Source of the DNA: Paraliobacillus ryukyuensis | GTDB taxonomy: Bacteria > Bacillota > Bacilli > Bacillales > Amphibacillaceae | Direction: 5' to 3' | DNA: 64,000 nt | NCBI RefSeq assembly: GCF_003315295.1 | Contig: NZ_QNRI01000005.1 | Location: 1 to 64,000 of the forward strand | In this document: piece after piece, positions 46,888-55,758 of the stretch | Position numbering within the stretch: the first letter of the stretch is position 1 | Layout of the letters: the number at the start of each line of letters is the position of its first letter | The notes under the pieces: generated by a model | The model's database searches: none | Seen by the model: only the letters and a program-made list of their open reading frames with translations | Told to the model about the DNA's origin: nothing | Made by a program: the position numbers and the translations under genes

Positions 46888-47841
46888 TCATCTTTCATTC
46901 GGTAATAACCCTGTCTTTTTGTACTTTTCAATCTCTTTTTTAATTTCTTTCTGAAATGATTTGGGAACTTGTGGACTAAACGTTCCAAGTGAAACCACGT
47001 CATCTTGGAAATCATACGTGAAAATACCACCTGTCAATTCGCCTTCATTAAATTGGTCCGCAGCACGTACATAAAGCTTGTCTACATGTTGTACTGTACT
47101 TGTTAACACGGTAGATTCACCTAAATAGGCTTGATCTGTTACAAATCCGATCGCATATTTGGATGATTCTTTTGCTCGTTTGATGATCGAAGAACTAAAA
47201 GAATCGCCTGCAGGATAGAAGACATCAGCACCAGCTTCATTCATGTTGTTAAATATTTCTTCTGCACGATCAACATTATCCCAGTCATTAACAAAATTAA
47301 CCATTACTTTCGCATCTGAATTTTGATAATTAACGCCTTCAAAAAAACCTTCAATTTCTGGTTGCCATTCAAATGCTCCGATAACACCAACTTGGTTATT
47401 GTTTGTCATTTCACCTGCTACCATACCAGCGAAAAATCCCATTGCATTTGAATCAAAGTGTAAACTAGTTAAGTTGTTTCCTTCGTAGGCACCATTAAAA
47501 TAAACAAATTGAACTTCAGGATAAGTATCCTTTAAATTATCAAAGTATTTACCATAAATACTGCTGTGACCAAAAATAAGATTTACCCCTTGATGAACAA
47601 ATTCATCAACAGCTTCTGTTACTTCAGATTGCGAATCTATTCCTTCTTTTAAAAAGACATCGACGTCATGGTCATCTTTTATTTGTAAAAGCCCTTGATA
47701 ACCTTGGGAACCCCATGTTTGATCATTAATGGAGTGTTCAACAAGCATGCCAACTTTGTCGATCTCTCCATCTGAGTTACATCCTGTTAGTAGGGTTAAA
47801 GAAATGGAAAAAATAATAAGAAAGATGATGTTATTTTTCAA
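46888..47841 (-). CDS. med: Med, BMP-family lipoprotein linked to ComK control
   Basis: A lipoprotein of about 317 residues with lipobox LTGC at residues ~17-20 and the BMP/PnrA-type binding fold (VGMLVEHSINDQTWGSQGYQG, then GHSSIYGKYFD and GAFEWQPEIEGFFEG). In B. subtilis, Med acts positively on comK expression and competence; BMP relatives bind nucleosides. The frame begins at GTG 47850; TTG at 47841 is better spaced from AAGGGTG. In B. subtilis comZ follows med; no comZ-like frame is found here before fabH. Confidence 0.85.
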   Translation of the reverse strand: MKNNIIFLIIFSISLTLLTGCNSDGEIDKVGMLVEHSINDQTWGSQGYQGLLQIKDDHDVDVFLKEGIDSQSEVTEAVDEFVHQGVNLIFGHSSIYGKYFDNLKDTYPEVQFVYFNGAYEGNNLTSLHFDSNAMGFFAGMVAGEMTNNNQVGVIGAFEWQPEIEGFFEGVNYQNSDAKVMVNFVNDWDNVDRAEEIFNNMNEAGADVFYPAGDSFSSSIIKRAKESSKYAIGFVTDQAYLGESTVLTSTVQHVDKLYVRAADQFNEGELTGGIFTYDFQDDVVSLGTFSPQVPKSFQKEIKKEIEKYKKTGLLPNER

Positions 47842-47955
47842 TGAGTGCACACCCTTACTCTAAATAAGACTTCTATATTATTTTACCTGTTCCATTTCGA
47901 ACAGTAAACGCAAAAAAAGATTACAAAAACATTACAATGTAAAATTTTTATATTG

Positions 47956-48528
47956 TTAGCAACTAATTGAGTGAATAATAAACGGTAGTTCTACTTGTTT
48001 TATTTCTGCTTTTTTATGTTTTATTTTAATAACCCCTGGGGTTAAGGAAGCTTTTAAAATATGGTATACAATTGAAATAAATACATCTAAATCCACAACA
48101 GGCGCTTCAATCTTGGAAGCTTCCACAGGGAAAAATTGCTGTTGCCAAACAACTCGATTATTCTGTTGCGTAAGCCATCTTCCTTCCAATAAGGGTAACT
48201 CTATAGAAGTAACTGTATTTTTTTTAGAAAGTAATTCTGAAGAATTGATAGCATAACAATCTCCTTTGTCTTCGAAATATTCGATAAGATCGGTCTCTTG
48301 ACCAATAAATATAAAAGAGTAGTTAGCTAGGTTTGACTGTTGATCCTTCAAAAACGCTGCAATTGTCTCGTAATGAATAAAATTAGCATTACGTCCAACC
48401 ATAAGGCTTGCATGCTCCGCTATTGGTTGATCAAGTTTATCAACTCCAACCACTTCTTCTCCTTGTTTTAATAAATAATCTACAAGATGAAAACCAATCG
48501 GTTGAAAAGCATCTTTAATAAGATACAT
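47956..48528 (-). CDS. Unknown protein with nucleotide-binding-like start
   Basis: A protein of about 190 residues. It opens like a sugar-nucleotide epimerase Rossmann strand (YLIKDAFQPIGFHLVDYLLKQGEEVVGVDKLDQ) but lacks the full GxxGxxG loop and catalytic YxxxK, so enzyme activity is doubtful. Position upstream of med corresponds to yjaU or yjaV of B. subtilis; which one cannot be decided. ATG at 48528 with GGGAG is chosen over an ATG three bases earlier. Confidence 0.65.
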   Translation of the reverse strand: MYLIKDAFQPIGFHLVDYLLKQGEEVVGVDKLDQPIAEHASLMVGRNANFIHYETIAAFLKDQQSNLANYSFIFIGQETDLIEYFEDKGDCYAINSSELLSKKNTVTSIELPLLEGRWLTQQNNRVVWQQQFFPVEASKIEAPVVDLDVFISIVYHILKASLTPGVIKIKHKKAEIKQVELPFIIHSISC

Positions 48529-48651
48529 CATTTACACTCCCAACACACATTCTATACGCATATGTAAAAAAGAATTACGAAAAGATTCACTTTATTTTAA
48601 AGCAAGTATTTGGTAAGATAAATATAGATTTTATAAATCGAGGTGAGAACC

Positions 48652-48843
48652 ATGCGTTATCTTGGTGTAATTATTTGGTCATTTGCTATAAGTTGTGTTT
48701 TAGGATACGTATTATTAAGCATGGCAGGCAAAAGTTTTTCTCTTACACCAGTTCTTGTTTTAACCGTAACATTAAGTATTGTTGTCGCAATCGTCGGGGA
48801 TGGTATTATAACAAAACAAGATGCTAGTGAAATAGCTGAATAG
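48652..48843 (+). CDS. yjzD: YjzD-like small membrane protein (DUF2929)
   Basis: A 63-residue protein with two hydrophobic helices, starting MRYLGVIIWSFAIS and ending in a soluble GDGIITKQDASEIAE tail, as in DUF2929. Start ATG with GAGGTGA; a GTG nine bases earlier falls inside that ribosome site. In B. subtilis yjzD is next to yjaU-med, which matches. Function unknown. Confidence 0.78.
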   Translation: MRYLGVIIWSFAISCVLGYVLLSMAGKSFSLTPVLVLTVTLSIVVAIVGDGIITKQDASEIAE

Positions 48844-48852
48844 CTAGGTGGT

Positions 48853-48890
48853 TCCCCCCTTGCCAAATGACGTTGGTAAGGGGGGATTTT
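48853..48890 (+). terminator. Terminator of yjzD
   Basis: A perfect 13-bp GC-rich stem CCCCCCTTGCCAA with a six-base loop, followed by ATTTT. Confidence 0.9.
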
Positions 48891-48897
48891 AAAGTGA

Positions 48898-49257
48898 TTA
48901 AAACCAAGGAAGTACGCTTAAAGCAGTTAAAGCAGTTAGTGGAAGTATAAGCCTTCTAAATCGTCCACCTGGATAGTACGGTTGGTATGGTCCATATGGC
49001 GGTCTTGGTCCATATGGAGGATAAGACCCATAACCATATCCACCGCCATATCCGCCTCCATATCCATATGGAGAAAATCGTTGTTCATATGCCATGTCTG
49101 ACTCCATATTTGGAATTGCAAGATAAACATTCATTTCATCTACGTCTGTAATAATACCATCAACTGTCGTACCATCTGTTGTTTCTAAAAGTACATAATG
49201 GTGCATATGATTTTTACACATATCGAACATATGATGAGATCGTTGTTGTGGTTTCAT
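48898..49257 (-). CDS. Gly/Tyr/Pro-rich small protein, probable sigma-K spore protein
   Basis: A 119-residue protein. The N-terminal half holds a histidine-rich start (HHMFDMCKNHMHHYVLLETTD) and a small beta-barrel-like segment (GTTVDGIITDVDEMNVYLAIP); the middle is a GYGGGYGGGYGYG and PPYGP repeat; a hydrophobic end follows an RFRR patch. Similar bacillar proteins are often mislabelled phosphatidylinositol kinase. ATG at 49257 with GGGAGGG is chosen over an upstream ATG. A sigma-K-like promoter just upstream, and tyrosine-rich composition, suggest a spore-surface protein. Confidence 0.75.
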   Translation of the reverse strand: MKPQQRSHHMFDMCKNHMHHYVLLETTDGTTVDGIITDVDEMNVYLAIPNMESDMAYEQRFSPYGYGGGYGGGYGYGSYPPYGPRPPYGPYQPYYPGGRFRRLILPLTALTALSVLPWF

Positions 49258-49281
49258 ATAAACCCTCCCTTTCTTCATCAA

Positions 49282-49309
49282 TAACTTATGCGATTAACTT
49301 AATTTTCGT
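49282..49309 (-). promoter_or_regulatory. Sigma-K-like promoter (Gly/Tyr-rich protein)
   Basis: On the minus strand AC, 17 bases, then CATAAGTTA. The RNA start would be only about 18 bases before the ATG at 49257. Confidence 0.55.
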
Positions 49310-49361
49310 GACAAGAGCACAGTAACCACAAACAAACATATTATCAATCGGGGGGATTTTC

Positions 49362-50180
49362 ATGGAATTTTCAGAATCATTAGTACTACTGCTTAAATAT
49401 GTCTTTTTTGGTTTAGTTCAAGGTTTTACTGAGCCAATACCTATTTCGTCTAGTGGGCATTTAGTTATTGTTCAGAACTTATTTAATTTGAAATTAGAAA
49501 GTCTTACATTTGAGATACTGGTGAATTTCGGTTCTTTAATTGCTGTATTAGCTATTTATCGAAAAGATATTATACGATTAGCTACGAATGGAATGACTTA
49601 CATAACAAAAAAAGAGCCAAAAGCGAAAGATGATTTTAAATTTATTTTGTATTTGATTATTGCTACGGTTCCTGCTGGTGTAATTGGTATGCTTTTTGAA
49701 GATCAGATTGCCGACGTTTTTGACAAAAGTAAATATATAGGTATTACCTTGTTCGCAACAGGTATTGCACTTTGGATTATTAGAAATATACGCGGGCGGA
49801 AAAACGATGGTGCACTAACATGGAAAGATGCTATTATTGTTGGTCTAGCTCAATCTGTTGCATTAATTCCTGGTATCAGTCGTTCAGGCGCAACGATTGT
49901 AGCTGCTATGTTATTGGGTATGAAACAAGAGACAGCGCTTCGCTTCTCATTCTTATTATATATCCCTATCAGCTTAGGGACGATGTTACTTTCTGTTGAT
50001 GATTTATTTAATGCAGATTTTCAAACCATGTGGCTTCCATTCTTATTGGCGTTTATTGCATCAATAATAGCAACCTATTATTCACTTCGTTGGTTTATGA
50101 ATATTATGGCAAAAGGAAACTTAAAATATTTTGCACTTTATTGCTTTGTTGTTGGTGTTTTAGCTTTTCTTTTCTTATAA
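49362..50180 (+). CDS. uppP: Undecaprenyl-diphosphatase UppP (BacA)
   Basis: A 272-residue membrane enzyme with about eight helices and both family motifs: [15 protein letters not shown] and PGISRSGAT. It removes a phosphate from undecaprenyl diphosphate outside the membrane to recycle the cell-wall lipid carrier, and it gives bacitracin tolerance. Start ATG with GGGGGG. The second Glu-Pro position (EPIPISSS) is E-P rather than the E-F/E-W of some relatives, with catalytic residues kept. Confidence 0.95.
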   Translation: MEFSESLVLLLKYVFFGLVQGFTEPIPISSSGHLVIVQNLFNLKLESLTFEILVNFGSLIAVLAIYRKDIIRLATNGMTYITKKEPKAKDDFKFILYLIIATVPAGVIGMLFEDQIADVFDKSKYIGITLFATGIALWIIRNIRGRKNDGALTWKDAIIVGLAQSVALIPGISRSGATIVAAMLLGMKQETALRFSFLLYIPISLGTMLLSVDDLFNADFQTMWLPFLLAFIASIIATYYSLRWFMNIMAKGNLKYFALYCFVVGVLAFLFL

Positions 50181-50231
50181 ATCGTTCTAGAATTAACGTA
50201 TCATCGAATTTTTTAGCAGGAGTTGATATCA

Positions 50232-50933
50232 ATGGATGAAACCTTGCAACTCAAAGGAATGTCAAAGGAACTTTCTGCTTTATTAACAGCAGTAGATCAT
50301 CGGATGCCAATTAAAAAAAATACATTCTTATTTCAACAAGGCGAAGAAATCTCCGATTTATATGTTATCCTTTCTGGCAGAATTCAAATCGGTAAAATCT
50401 CGCTTGACGGAAGGGAACTAACACTTCGAATCTGTACAAAAGGAGATATTGTTGGAGAATTGGCGCATACCAACGATGATGTAAAATATATTCTCAATGC
50501 CAAAGTTATTGAAAATGGAGAAGTCGGTGTAATAAAAAAACAAACATTAGATGAAAAATTACTCACTGATCCTGCACTAACGTTAGAATTCCTAAAGTTA
50601 ATGAATCTTAGTTACCGTAAGGATCAGACAAGGTTTAGAGATTTAGTACTTCATGGTAAAAAAGGTGCGCTTTACTCGACGCTTATTCGTTTAACCAACA
50701 GTTATGGGATAAAAACAGACAATAGCATTTTAATTGATATTCACTTAACCAATCAAGAATTAGCTAATTTTTGCGGAACTTCACGTGAAAGTGTAAATCG
50801 TTTATTAAATGAATTGCGTAGAGATGATATCTTAAAAATTGAAAAAGGGAAAATCACCGTTTTTGATCTGGATTATTTAAAAGAAGAGATCAACTGCGAA
50901 AATTGTCCGTTAGTATTATGCACGATTGATTGA
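50232..50933 (+). CDS. fnr: Crp/Fnr-family redox regulator of the Bacillus Fnr type
   Basis: A 233-residue regulator. A cyclic-nucleotide-fold effector domain (about 25-135, LFQQGEEISDLYVILSGRIQIG) is followed by the winged-helix DNA-binding domain (LTNQELANFCGTSRESVNRLLNELRRDD). The C-terminus is C-x2-C-x4-C (CENCPLVLC), the cluster-binding pattern of Bacillus Fnr, which uses a C-terminal [4Fe-4S] cluster, unlike E. coli. Start ATG with AGGAG. It follows uppP by 50 bases; no nitrate genes are nearby. Confidence 0.82.
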   Translation: MDETLQLKGMSKELSALLTAVDHRMPIKKNTFLFQQGEEISDLYVILSGRIQIGKISLDGRELTLRICTKGDIVGELAHTNDDVKYILNAKVIENGEVGVIKKQTLDEKLLTDPALTLEFLKLMNLSYRKDQTRFRDLVLHGKKGALYSTLIRLTNSYGIKTDNSILIDIHLTNQELANFCGTSRESVNRLLNELRRDDILKIEKGKITVFDLDYLKEEINCENCPLVLCTID

Positions 50934-50942
50934 CTATTACAA

Positions 50943-50983
50943 TTAATAAACAGCCATCTACACAGTAGATGGCTGTTTATTAA
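50943..50983. terminator. Bidirectional terminator between fnr and yitW
   Basis: A perfect 17-19 bp stem around loop ACA (AATAAACAGCCATCTAC); its right arm overlaps the yitW stop codon. Confidence 0.88.
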
Positions 50984-51291
50984 TCTGGAATACCTAATGC
51001 GATTTTTGCATATCTTGACATGCGTTCTTTTCCCCACGGTGGGCTCCACACAATGTTTACTTTTGTATTATTTACTTCTGGGATATCTTCTAATACACGC
51101 TTTACATCTTCTTCAATATGAGCAGCTAATGGACACCCCATTGCTGTTAATGTCATTGTAACAACAGCAGTTCCTTCCTCGTCTAGGTCCACACCATAGA
51201 CAAGACCAAGATTGACAATATCTATTCCAAGCTCTGGATCAATAACATTTTCCAAAGCGCCTAATAAATTTTCCTGTAATGCTTCATCCAT
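50980..51291 (-). CDS. yitW: MIP18/SufT-family metal-sulfur cluster protein (YitW)
   Basis: A 103-residue DUF59 protein. It has the family start LENVIDPELGIDIVNLGLVYGV, the cysteine motif MTLTAMGCPLA and the closing WSPPWGKERMS. Such proteins help load iron-sulfur clusters onto targets. Start ATG with AAGGAGGT. It lies 80 bases after yitV on the same strand, the B. subtilis order. Confidence 0.88.
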   Translation of the reverse strand: MDEALQENLLGALENVIDPELGIDIVNLGLVYGVDLDEEGTAVVTMTLTAMGCPLAAHIEEDVKRVLEDIPEVNNTKVNIVWSPPWGKERMSRYAKIALGIPD

Positions 51292-51370
51292 TTACTCTAC
51301 CTCCTTCTAACCTATTACTTCTATTATATACATAATATAGTGAAAGTTAAATACTTAACCAATACTGTTT

Positions 51371-52135
51371 TTATAATTGCATTTCCAGCCAGTTAACTGT
51401 CTCCAAAATAGCAAAACGACTTACTTTATGACCTCGTCCAACTTCACGTAAAAATCGAATACTCTCCGGATTCTTATATAAAGGTACAACTGATTCATGG
51501 AAGCTATAAGATTGTTCAAATGGTACTACAGGATCTTCTTCCCCATGCCAAAAGAATAGTGGTCTACCTGCTAATACTTCTGGTTGTAGAGATAAATCAA
51601 TACTTCTCAAACCTGTTAGAATAAAGTTTATTTCTTCTTCTGTGATAGGTAATTGATATCCAGTTTGTTTTATTTTTTCCATTAATTCTTCAGCAAATGT
51701 TACAAGTTTTGGTGTACCCATTAGGACTGCTGAAGCCTTAATCCAATCATACTTTGTTAAAGCTGCTGCTGTGGTAATTCCACCCATACTTGTGCCAGCT
51801 AAGCCAAATCGTTTGTCCTTAATCAATCCTTTTTCATCTAATAGCTGTTTAATTTGTTTAATTTCAATTAAATTTTGTTGAACAACTTCAAAAAATTTCA
51901 TTTGACGTTCTTGGTTACCTACATCTTCTTCTCTTTCACCGTGCAGATAACAGTCAGGTAAAATAACACGATACCCACGCTCTGCTAATAAGTACGCAAT
52001 CGGTAAATTATGTTCCTTTGCACTCGTAAAACCATGGAGGTAAGTAAGCACAGGTAAAGCTTCATTTGATTTCTCTGCTTCCTCCACTACTAAAAGCGGA
52101 ATATGATTCCAGTATTCTTTGCTAATATGTATCAT
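51371..52135 (-). CDS. yitV: Alpha/beta-hydrolase (YitV-like esterase)
   Basis: A 254-residue cytoplasmic hydrolase. The oxyanion segment is YLHGFTSAKEHN, the nucleophile elbow is GLAGTSMGG with its Ser, and the acid and base are in WHGEEDPVVP and GRGHKVS. It resembles the prolyl-oligopeptidase-like esterases; the substrate is unknown. Start ATG with AAAGGAAA. Divergent from yitU and upstream of yitW. Confidence 0.88.
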   Translation of the reverse strand: MIHISKEYWNHIPLLVVEEAEKSNEALPVLTYLHGFTSAKEHNLPIAYLLAERGYRVILPDCYLHGEREEDVGNQERQMKFFEVVQQNLIEIKQIKQLLDEKGLIKDKRFGLAGTSMGGITTAAALTKYDWIKASAVLMGTPKLVTFAEELMEKIKQTGYQLPITEEEINFILTGLRSIDLSLQPEVLAGRPLFFWHGEEDPVVPFEQSYSFHESVVPLYKNPESIRFLREVGRGHKVSRFAILETVNWLEMQL

Positions 52136-52291
52136 TACACATTTCCTTTCTAGATTACGATTAATTATGGTATAGTATCATCATATATTTTCCGTGCTAC
52201 GTATGCAAAAGAAAATAAACAGAAATAACAAATTCTTTACAGACATCCATTTCTTCTTTACACTATACTTACTGATAAGAGGTGATTATAC

Positions 52292-53125
52292 ATGACAAAA
52301 AGTCAACATCTAATAGCACTAGATCTAGATGGAACATTATTGACGGATGGTAAGATCATTAGTGATCGAACAAAACGTACGGTTCTTGAAGCAAAAAAAC
52401 AAGGACATATTGTTGTCATTTCAACTGGTAGACCACATCGTTCAAGTATTGATTATTATCATGAATTAGGATTGGATACACCGATGGTTAATTTTAATGG
52501 TGCACTTATCCATCATCCTACAGATAATAAATGGGATGCCCTACATAGCCCACTTCCAGAACGTACCGCAAAAAGTATCATTCAAACGTGCTACGATCTT
52601 GAGGTGAAAAATATAATGGCGGAAGTATCGGATGATATATACTTAGATCGTTATGATGAAGAACTAATGAATATCTTGCATACGGATAAAGAAGATAACC
52701 CAATTATTATTGGAAGTCTAAAAAATGAACTAAATACGGATCCTACTTCCTTATTAATTCATCCTTCTGAAGGAAATATAGATGCATTGCGTGAACAATT
52801 GGATCGCGATCATGCCTCTGTCATTGAACATCGTAAATGGGGCGCTCCTTGGAATATTATTGAGATCGTCCGTAAAGGAATGAATAAAGCGGTAGGCTTA
52901 AAACGTATTGCCCACTATTACCATATTCCTCAAGAGCGTGTGATTGCTTTTGGCGACGAAGACAATGATTTAGAGATGATTGAATATGCTGGTGTTGGTG
53001 TAGCAATGGGAAATGCCATTGACGAGCTGAAACAACTTGCCAATCATACAACGTTAACCAATGAAGAAAATGGCATTGGATCATTTCTAGAGAATTACCT
53101 AGGCTTAACCGTTGAAAAGAACTAA
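52292..53125 (+). CDS. yitU: Cof-type HAD-IIB phosphatase (YitU)
   Basis: A 277-residue HAD phosphatase. Motif I is ALDLDGTLL, motif II STGRP, and motifs III/IV are KAVGLKRIA and FGDEDNDLEMI, the order of class IIB. B. subtilis YitU dephosphorylates the riboflavin precursor 5-amino-6-ribitylamino uracil phosphate; that activity is inferred from homology. Start ATG with AGAGGTGAT; a promoter-like TTTACA/TACACT pair lies upstream. Followed by a strong terminator. Confidence 0.9.
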   Translation: MTKSQHLIALDLDGTLLTDGKIISDRTKRTVLEAKKQGHIVVISTGRPHRSSIDYYHELGLDTPMVNFNGALIHHPTDNKWDALHSPLPERTAKSIIQTCYDLEVKNIMAEVSDDIYLDRYDEELMNILHTDKEDNPIIIGSLKNELNTDPTSLLIHPSEGNIDALREQLDRDHASVIEHRKWGAPWNIIEIVRKGMNKAVGLKRIAHYYHIPQERVIAFGDEDNDLEMIEYAGVGVAMGNAIDELKQLANHTTLTNEENGIGSFLENYLGLTVEKN

Positions 53126-53179
53126 TAGTAAATGTTTCATTGTCTATATTGCATAAAATAATAGCAAATAGCTCACATT

Positions 53180-53216
53180 AAGCTTGCGATCTTAATTAAG
53201 TCGCAAGCTTTTTTGT
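53180..53216 (+). terminator. Terminator of yitU
   Basis: Arms AAGCTTGCGA / TCGCAAGCTT followed by six T. Confidence 0.9.
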
Positions 53217-53259
53217 TTATCTAGCCTATCTTTCATGTTTACTGTAGGAGGAATGAACG

Positions 53260-53385
53260 ATGACAAAGAAAAGTAAATCGAAACGTTTTACTGCTCAAGG
53301 AGCAGACGCAGTAAAGAAACATGATGAACGATTTCCATATCGCGAGCGGTTGGCAGATACAAACGAAGATAAAAGCAACGTCTAG
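53260..53385 (+). CDS. 41-residue basic small protein
   Basis: A small frame with a strong TAGGAGGA site. The product is very polar (TKKSKSKRFTAQGADAVKK, then FPYRERLADTNEDKSNV). No family is recognised with certainty. Its TAG stop overlaps the ribosome site of the next gene (TAGGAGGG), so the pair is translationally coupled. The basic, soluble composition would suit a small spore or stress protein, but this is a guess. Confidence 0.65.
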   Translation: MTKKSKSKRFTAQGADAVKKHDERFPYRERLADTNEDKSNV

Positions 53386-53397
53386 GAGGGAACTATG

Positions 53398-53589
53398 ATG
53401 GCAAACCAATTTATGCAACAAGCTAGAAACGCCATCCAACGTTTTACCAATGGCACTACCATGTCTAACGAAGACAAGCAAGCTGCTTCTCATGCGATTC
53501 AAGCAGCTTACGCTAAAGCTACTCCAGAAGAACAACAAGAGCTGCAGCAGCTAGAACAACAGCTTAGAGACCATCAAGAATTGCAATAA
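53398..53589 (+). CDS. DUF3813-like small protein
   Basis: A 63-residue helical protein (ANQFMQQARNAIQRF, then EDKQAASHAIQAAYAKATPEEQQELQQLEQQL), rich in Gln and Ala. It looks like DUF3813. The ATG at 53398 is preferred over one three bases earlier by spacing from AGGAGGG. Second gene of a two-gene unit after yitU. Function unknown. Confidence 0.72.
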   Translation: MANQFMQQARNAIQRFTNGTTMSNEDKQAASHAIQAAYAKATPEEQQELQQLEQQLRDHQELQ

Positions 53590-53590
53590 C

Positions 53591-53629
53591 GAAAAGACGG
53601 TATCCTTTTACGGGATACCGTCTTTTTAT
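53591..53629. terminator. Bidirectional terminator
   Basis: A 13-bp stem AAAAGACGGTATCC / GGATACCGTCTTTT with T runs on both sides, between the DUF3813 gene and the converging REC-GGDEF-REC gene. Confidence 0.9.
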
Positions 53630-53635
53630 AATTAA

Positions 53636-55231
53636 TTATCTTATAAATAAACGCTGGACCAAACGTTTTATTCTTGCATCAAGTTGCTCCAAACTAAACG
53701 GTTTTGTGATGTAGTCATCCGCCCCTAGCTCAAGCGCTCTTATCATATCGCTATTCTTTTGCCTGCCTGTTAGCATGATAATCCCTAACTCTTCTTCATT
53801 GACCTTTTCTCTAAGCTCCTGAAGAATGTCCAAACCATCTAATTTAGGTAAGACACCATCTAATAACAATATTTTTTTATCTCTTCCTTTGTACCAATCT
53901 GATTCCATAAAGGTTTCTCCATCTAAAAATCCTTCAACTTCAATGGTAAATGAGCCAATTTCCAACTCTGCCATCTTATCTTCTAATAATCGTTTTATAA
54001 ATCGATCATCATCCACAATAGCTATCTTTAACTTCTCTTTTGAGAGTCTGCCTTGCTCTTCCATTGTCAGTTCATTATACTCTACTACTCGTTTTCTTCC
54101 TGTATTTTTGCCATAATATAGTGCTTTGTCTGCCTGTACTACCAAAGTTTCAAGCGACTCAATTGTTTCATTCATTTCTGCTACACCTGCTGTAAAGGTT
54201 AGATCAATGTTTTTTCCATTTAAGATAAATGGTGTTTCTATCAAAGTTTGCAATAAGCCTTGTACATACGTTTTTGTATCGGCTTGATCATAGTCAGTAA
54301 GTACTAATAAGAATTCCTCACCACCATAACGAATAAGATAATCTTGTGTCCGCTTATACTGTAATATAATAGAAGAAAAGTGTTTTAGTACTTCGTCACC
54401 TATCGCATGACCATACTGGTCATTAATTGATTTAAAAAAATCTAGATCTAATAAAGCAAAGCTAAATGTATGTTGCCATTTATGAAATTTATTGCTTAGC
54501 TCCTTCCAGATCGTATTAAGTAGTGTCCTATTTCCAGCTTTTGTTAATTCATCAATTAACACTATATTACGAAATAAGTCTTGTTGATGAATTCGATTTT
54601 GCATCAGCGCCTCTAAAAGTTCGTAATTAATCGGTTTATCAATAACATCAGTTACATGATGCGCATATGCGTTTATTTTAAGATTGGTGTCCTCTTTATT
54701 TCCTATAATAAAGATAATTACTCCTGCTTCTGTTGCTCGATCTTTAATGCGACTAAGTATAGTAAAGGCCATCTGTTCATTACTACATGCATCAATAAAA
54801 AGTATATCCGGATGAAAATCATAATAAGACTTAATAGCGCGTTTCGTATTCGTTGCTAGTAATACTTCAAAACAATTATCTTCTAAAGCTTCTTTCATTT
54901 GATGCATTGATTGTTCAGCGCTATCTATTAATAGTACACGTTTTCGGTCAGTTATGTTTTGGGTTTGATCATAAAAAAGAAAGGTAAGTGGTTGAATAAA
55001 ATTACTCCACTCTTCTTCTCCCCATTCCTTTTTATCCATTACATCTAGTTTATTTAATAACATAGCAGCTGTTTCTGCTATTTGCGTTAATTCGATATAG
55101 GAAGCATTTTTCTTCATATTTGTTATACCACTTTTTAGTTGCTCCGTAGTTATAACTTGTTGTTCTCTCCATTTGCTTATGTCTTGTATTAGACGATTGA
55201 CAAATATCTGTTCATAGTTGTTCATAAGCAC
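53636..55231 (-). CDS. REC-GGDEF-REC diguanylate cyclase response regulator
   Basis: A 531-residue soluble protein. Residues 1-92 are a helical segment like a degenerate HPt domain. REC1 (about 97-215) has D103, phospho-acceptor-like D147 and K199 but lacks the usual second acidic residue (LLIDSAE). The GGDEF domain (about 220-387) has GGEEF at 303-307 and a complete I-site R294-x-x-D297, so product inhibition is likely. A canonical REC2 follows (D407-D409, D458, T488, K510). GTG at 55231 (AGGATG upstream) or ATG at 55225 may start it. No histidine kinase is adjacent. Confidence 0.9.
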   Translation of the reverse strand: MLMNNYEQIFVNRLIQDISKWREQQVITTEQLKSGITNMKKNASYIELTQIAETAAMLLNKLDVMDKKEWGEEEWSNFIQPLTFLFYDQTQNITDRKRVLLIDSAEQSMHQMKEALEDNCFEVLLATNTKRAIKSYYDFHPDILFIDACSNEQMAFTILSRIKDRATEAGVIIFIIGNKEDTNLKINAYAHHVTDVIDKPINYELLEALMQNRIHQQDLFRNIVLIDELTKAGNRTLLNTIWKELSNKFHKWQHTFSFALLDLDFFKSINDQYGHAIGDEVLKHFSSIILQYKRTQDYLIRYGGEEFLLVLTDYDQADTKTYVQGLLQTLIETPFILNGKNIDLTFTAGVAEMNETIESLETLVVQADKALYYGKNTGRKRVVEYNELTMEEQGRLSKEKLKIAIVDDDRFIKRLLEDKMAELEIGSFTIEVEGFLDGETFMESDWYKGRDKKILLLDGVLPKLDGLDILQELREKVNEEELGIIMLTGRQKNSDMIRALELGADDYITKPFSLEQLDARIKRLVQRLFIR

Positions 55232-55369
55232 ATTTCATCCTATTTCCTCATTTTTTGTACCATACAATCTTAAATCATCCACTTATGTATAGCAATGTTT
55301 TTTTCTTTCGTATTTGAGTTATTTTTGCTAAACTTATAACCGAAGTAGCAGACTTAGGGGGTTATTAAT

Positions 55370-55633
55370 ATGAGTGTTATTGTTGAAGCAACACCTAATC
55401 CAAATGCAATGAAATTTAATACAGAGTCTATGATTTTCGAAGGTAGCAATAGTGTTTCCGTTATGCCAGGCCAAACAAGTGATTATCCAATTATGAATGC
55501 ATTAATGGGATTAGAAGGTGTTGATAATGTATTTGGTTACCAACATTTCATTACAATCAACAAAAAATTTGATGCTGAATGGGACACCATTATACCTGAA
55601 GTAGAAAAGGTTATTAACACCTACGGATATTAA
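55370..55633 (+). CDS. NifU N-terminal-domain (Nfu-N) protein
   Basis: An 87-residue protein that is a lone NFU N-terminal domain: VEATPNPNAMKF at the start and IMNALMGLEGVDNVFGYQHFITINK in the middle. It lacks the CxxC scaffold domain of full Nfu proteins, so it cannot itself bind a cluster; a role as partner or regulator of Fe-S assembly is inferred. Start ATG with AGGGGG. Monocistronic. Confidence 0.82.
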   Translation: MSVIVEATPNPNAMKFNTESMIFEGSNSVSVMPGQTSDYPIMNALMGLEGVDNVFGYQHFITINKKFDAEWDTIIPEVEKVINTYGY

Positions 55634-55709
55634 TACAAGTTAAATTACTATTTAAGCAAGTTATCAGCCGTATTTATTATGAACAAGTTCTTTTCTTATC
55701 ATGCTAACT

Positions 55710-55756
55710 TAAAAAGGTACAAAGTTGTCAAATATAGCAACTTTGTACCTTTTTGT
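55710..55756. terminator. Bidirectional terminator
   Basis: A perfect 17-bp stem AAAAAGGTACAAAGTTG and complement with a ten-base loop and T runs both ways, between the converging NifU-N and yitT genes. Confidence 0.9.
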
Positions 55757-55758
55757 GT

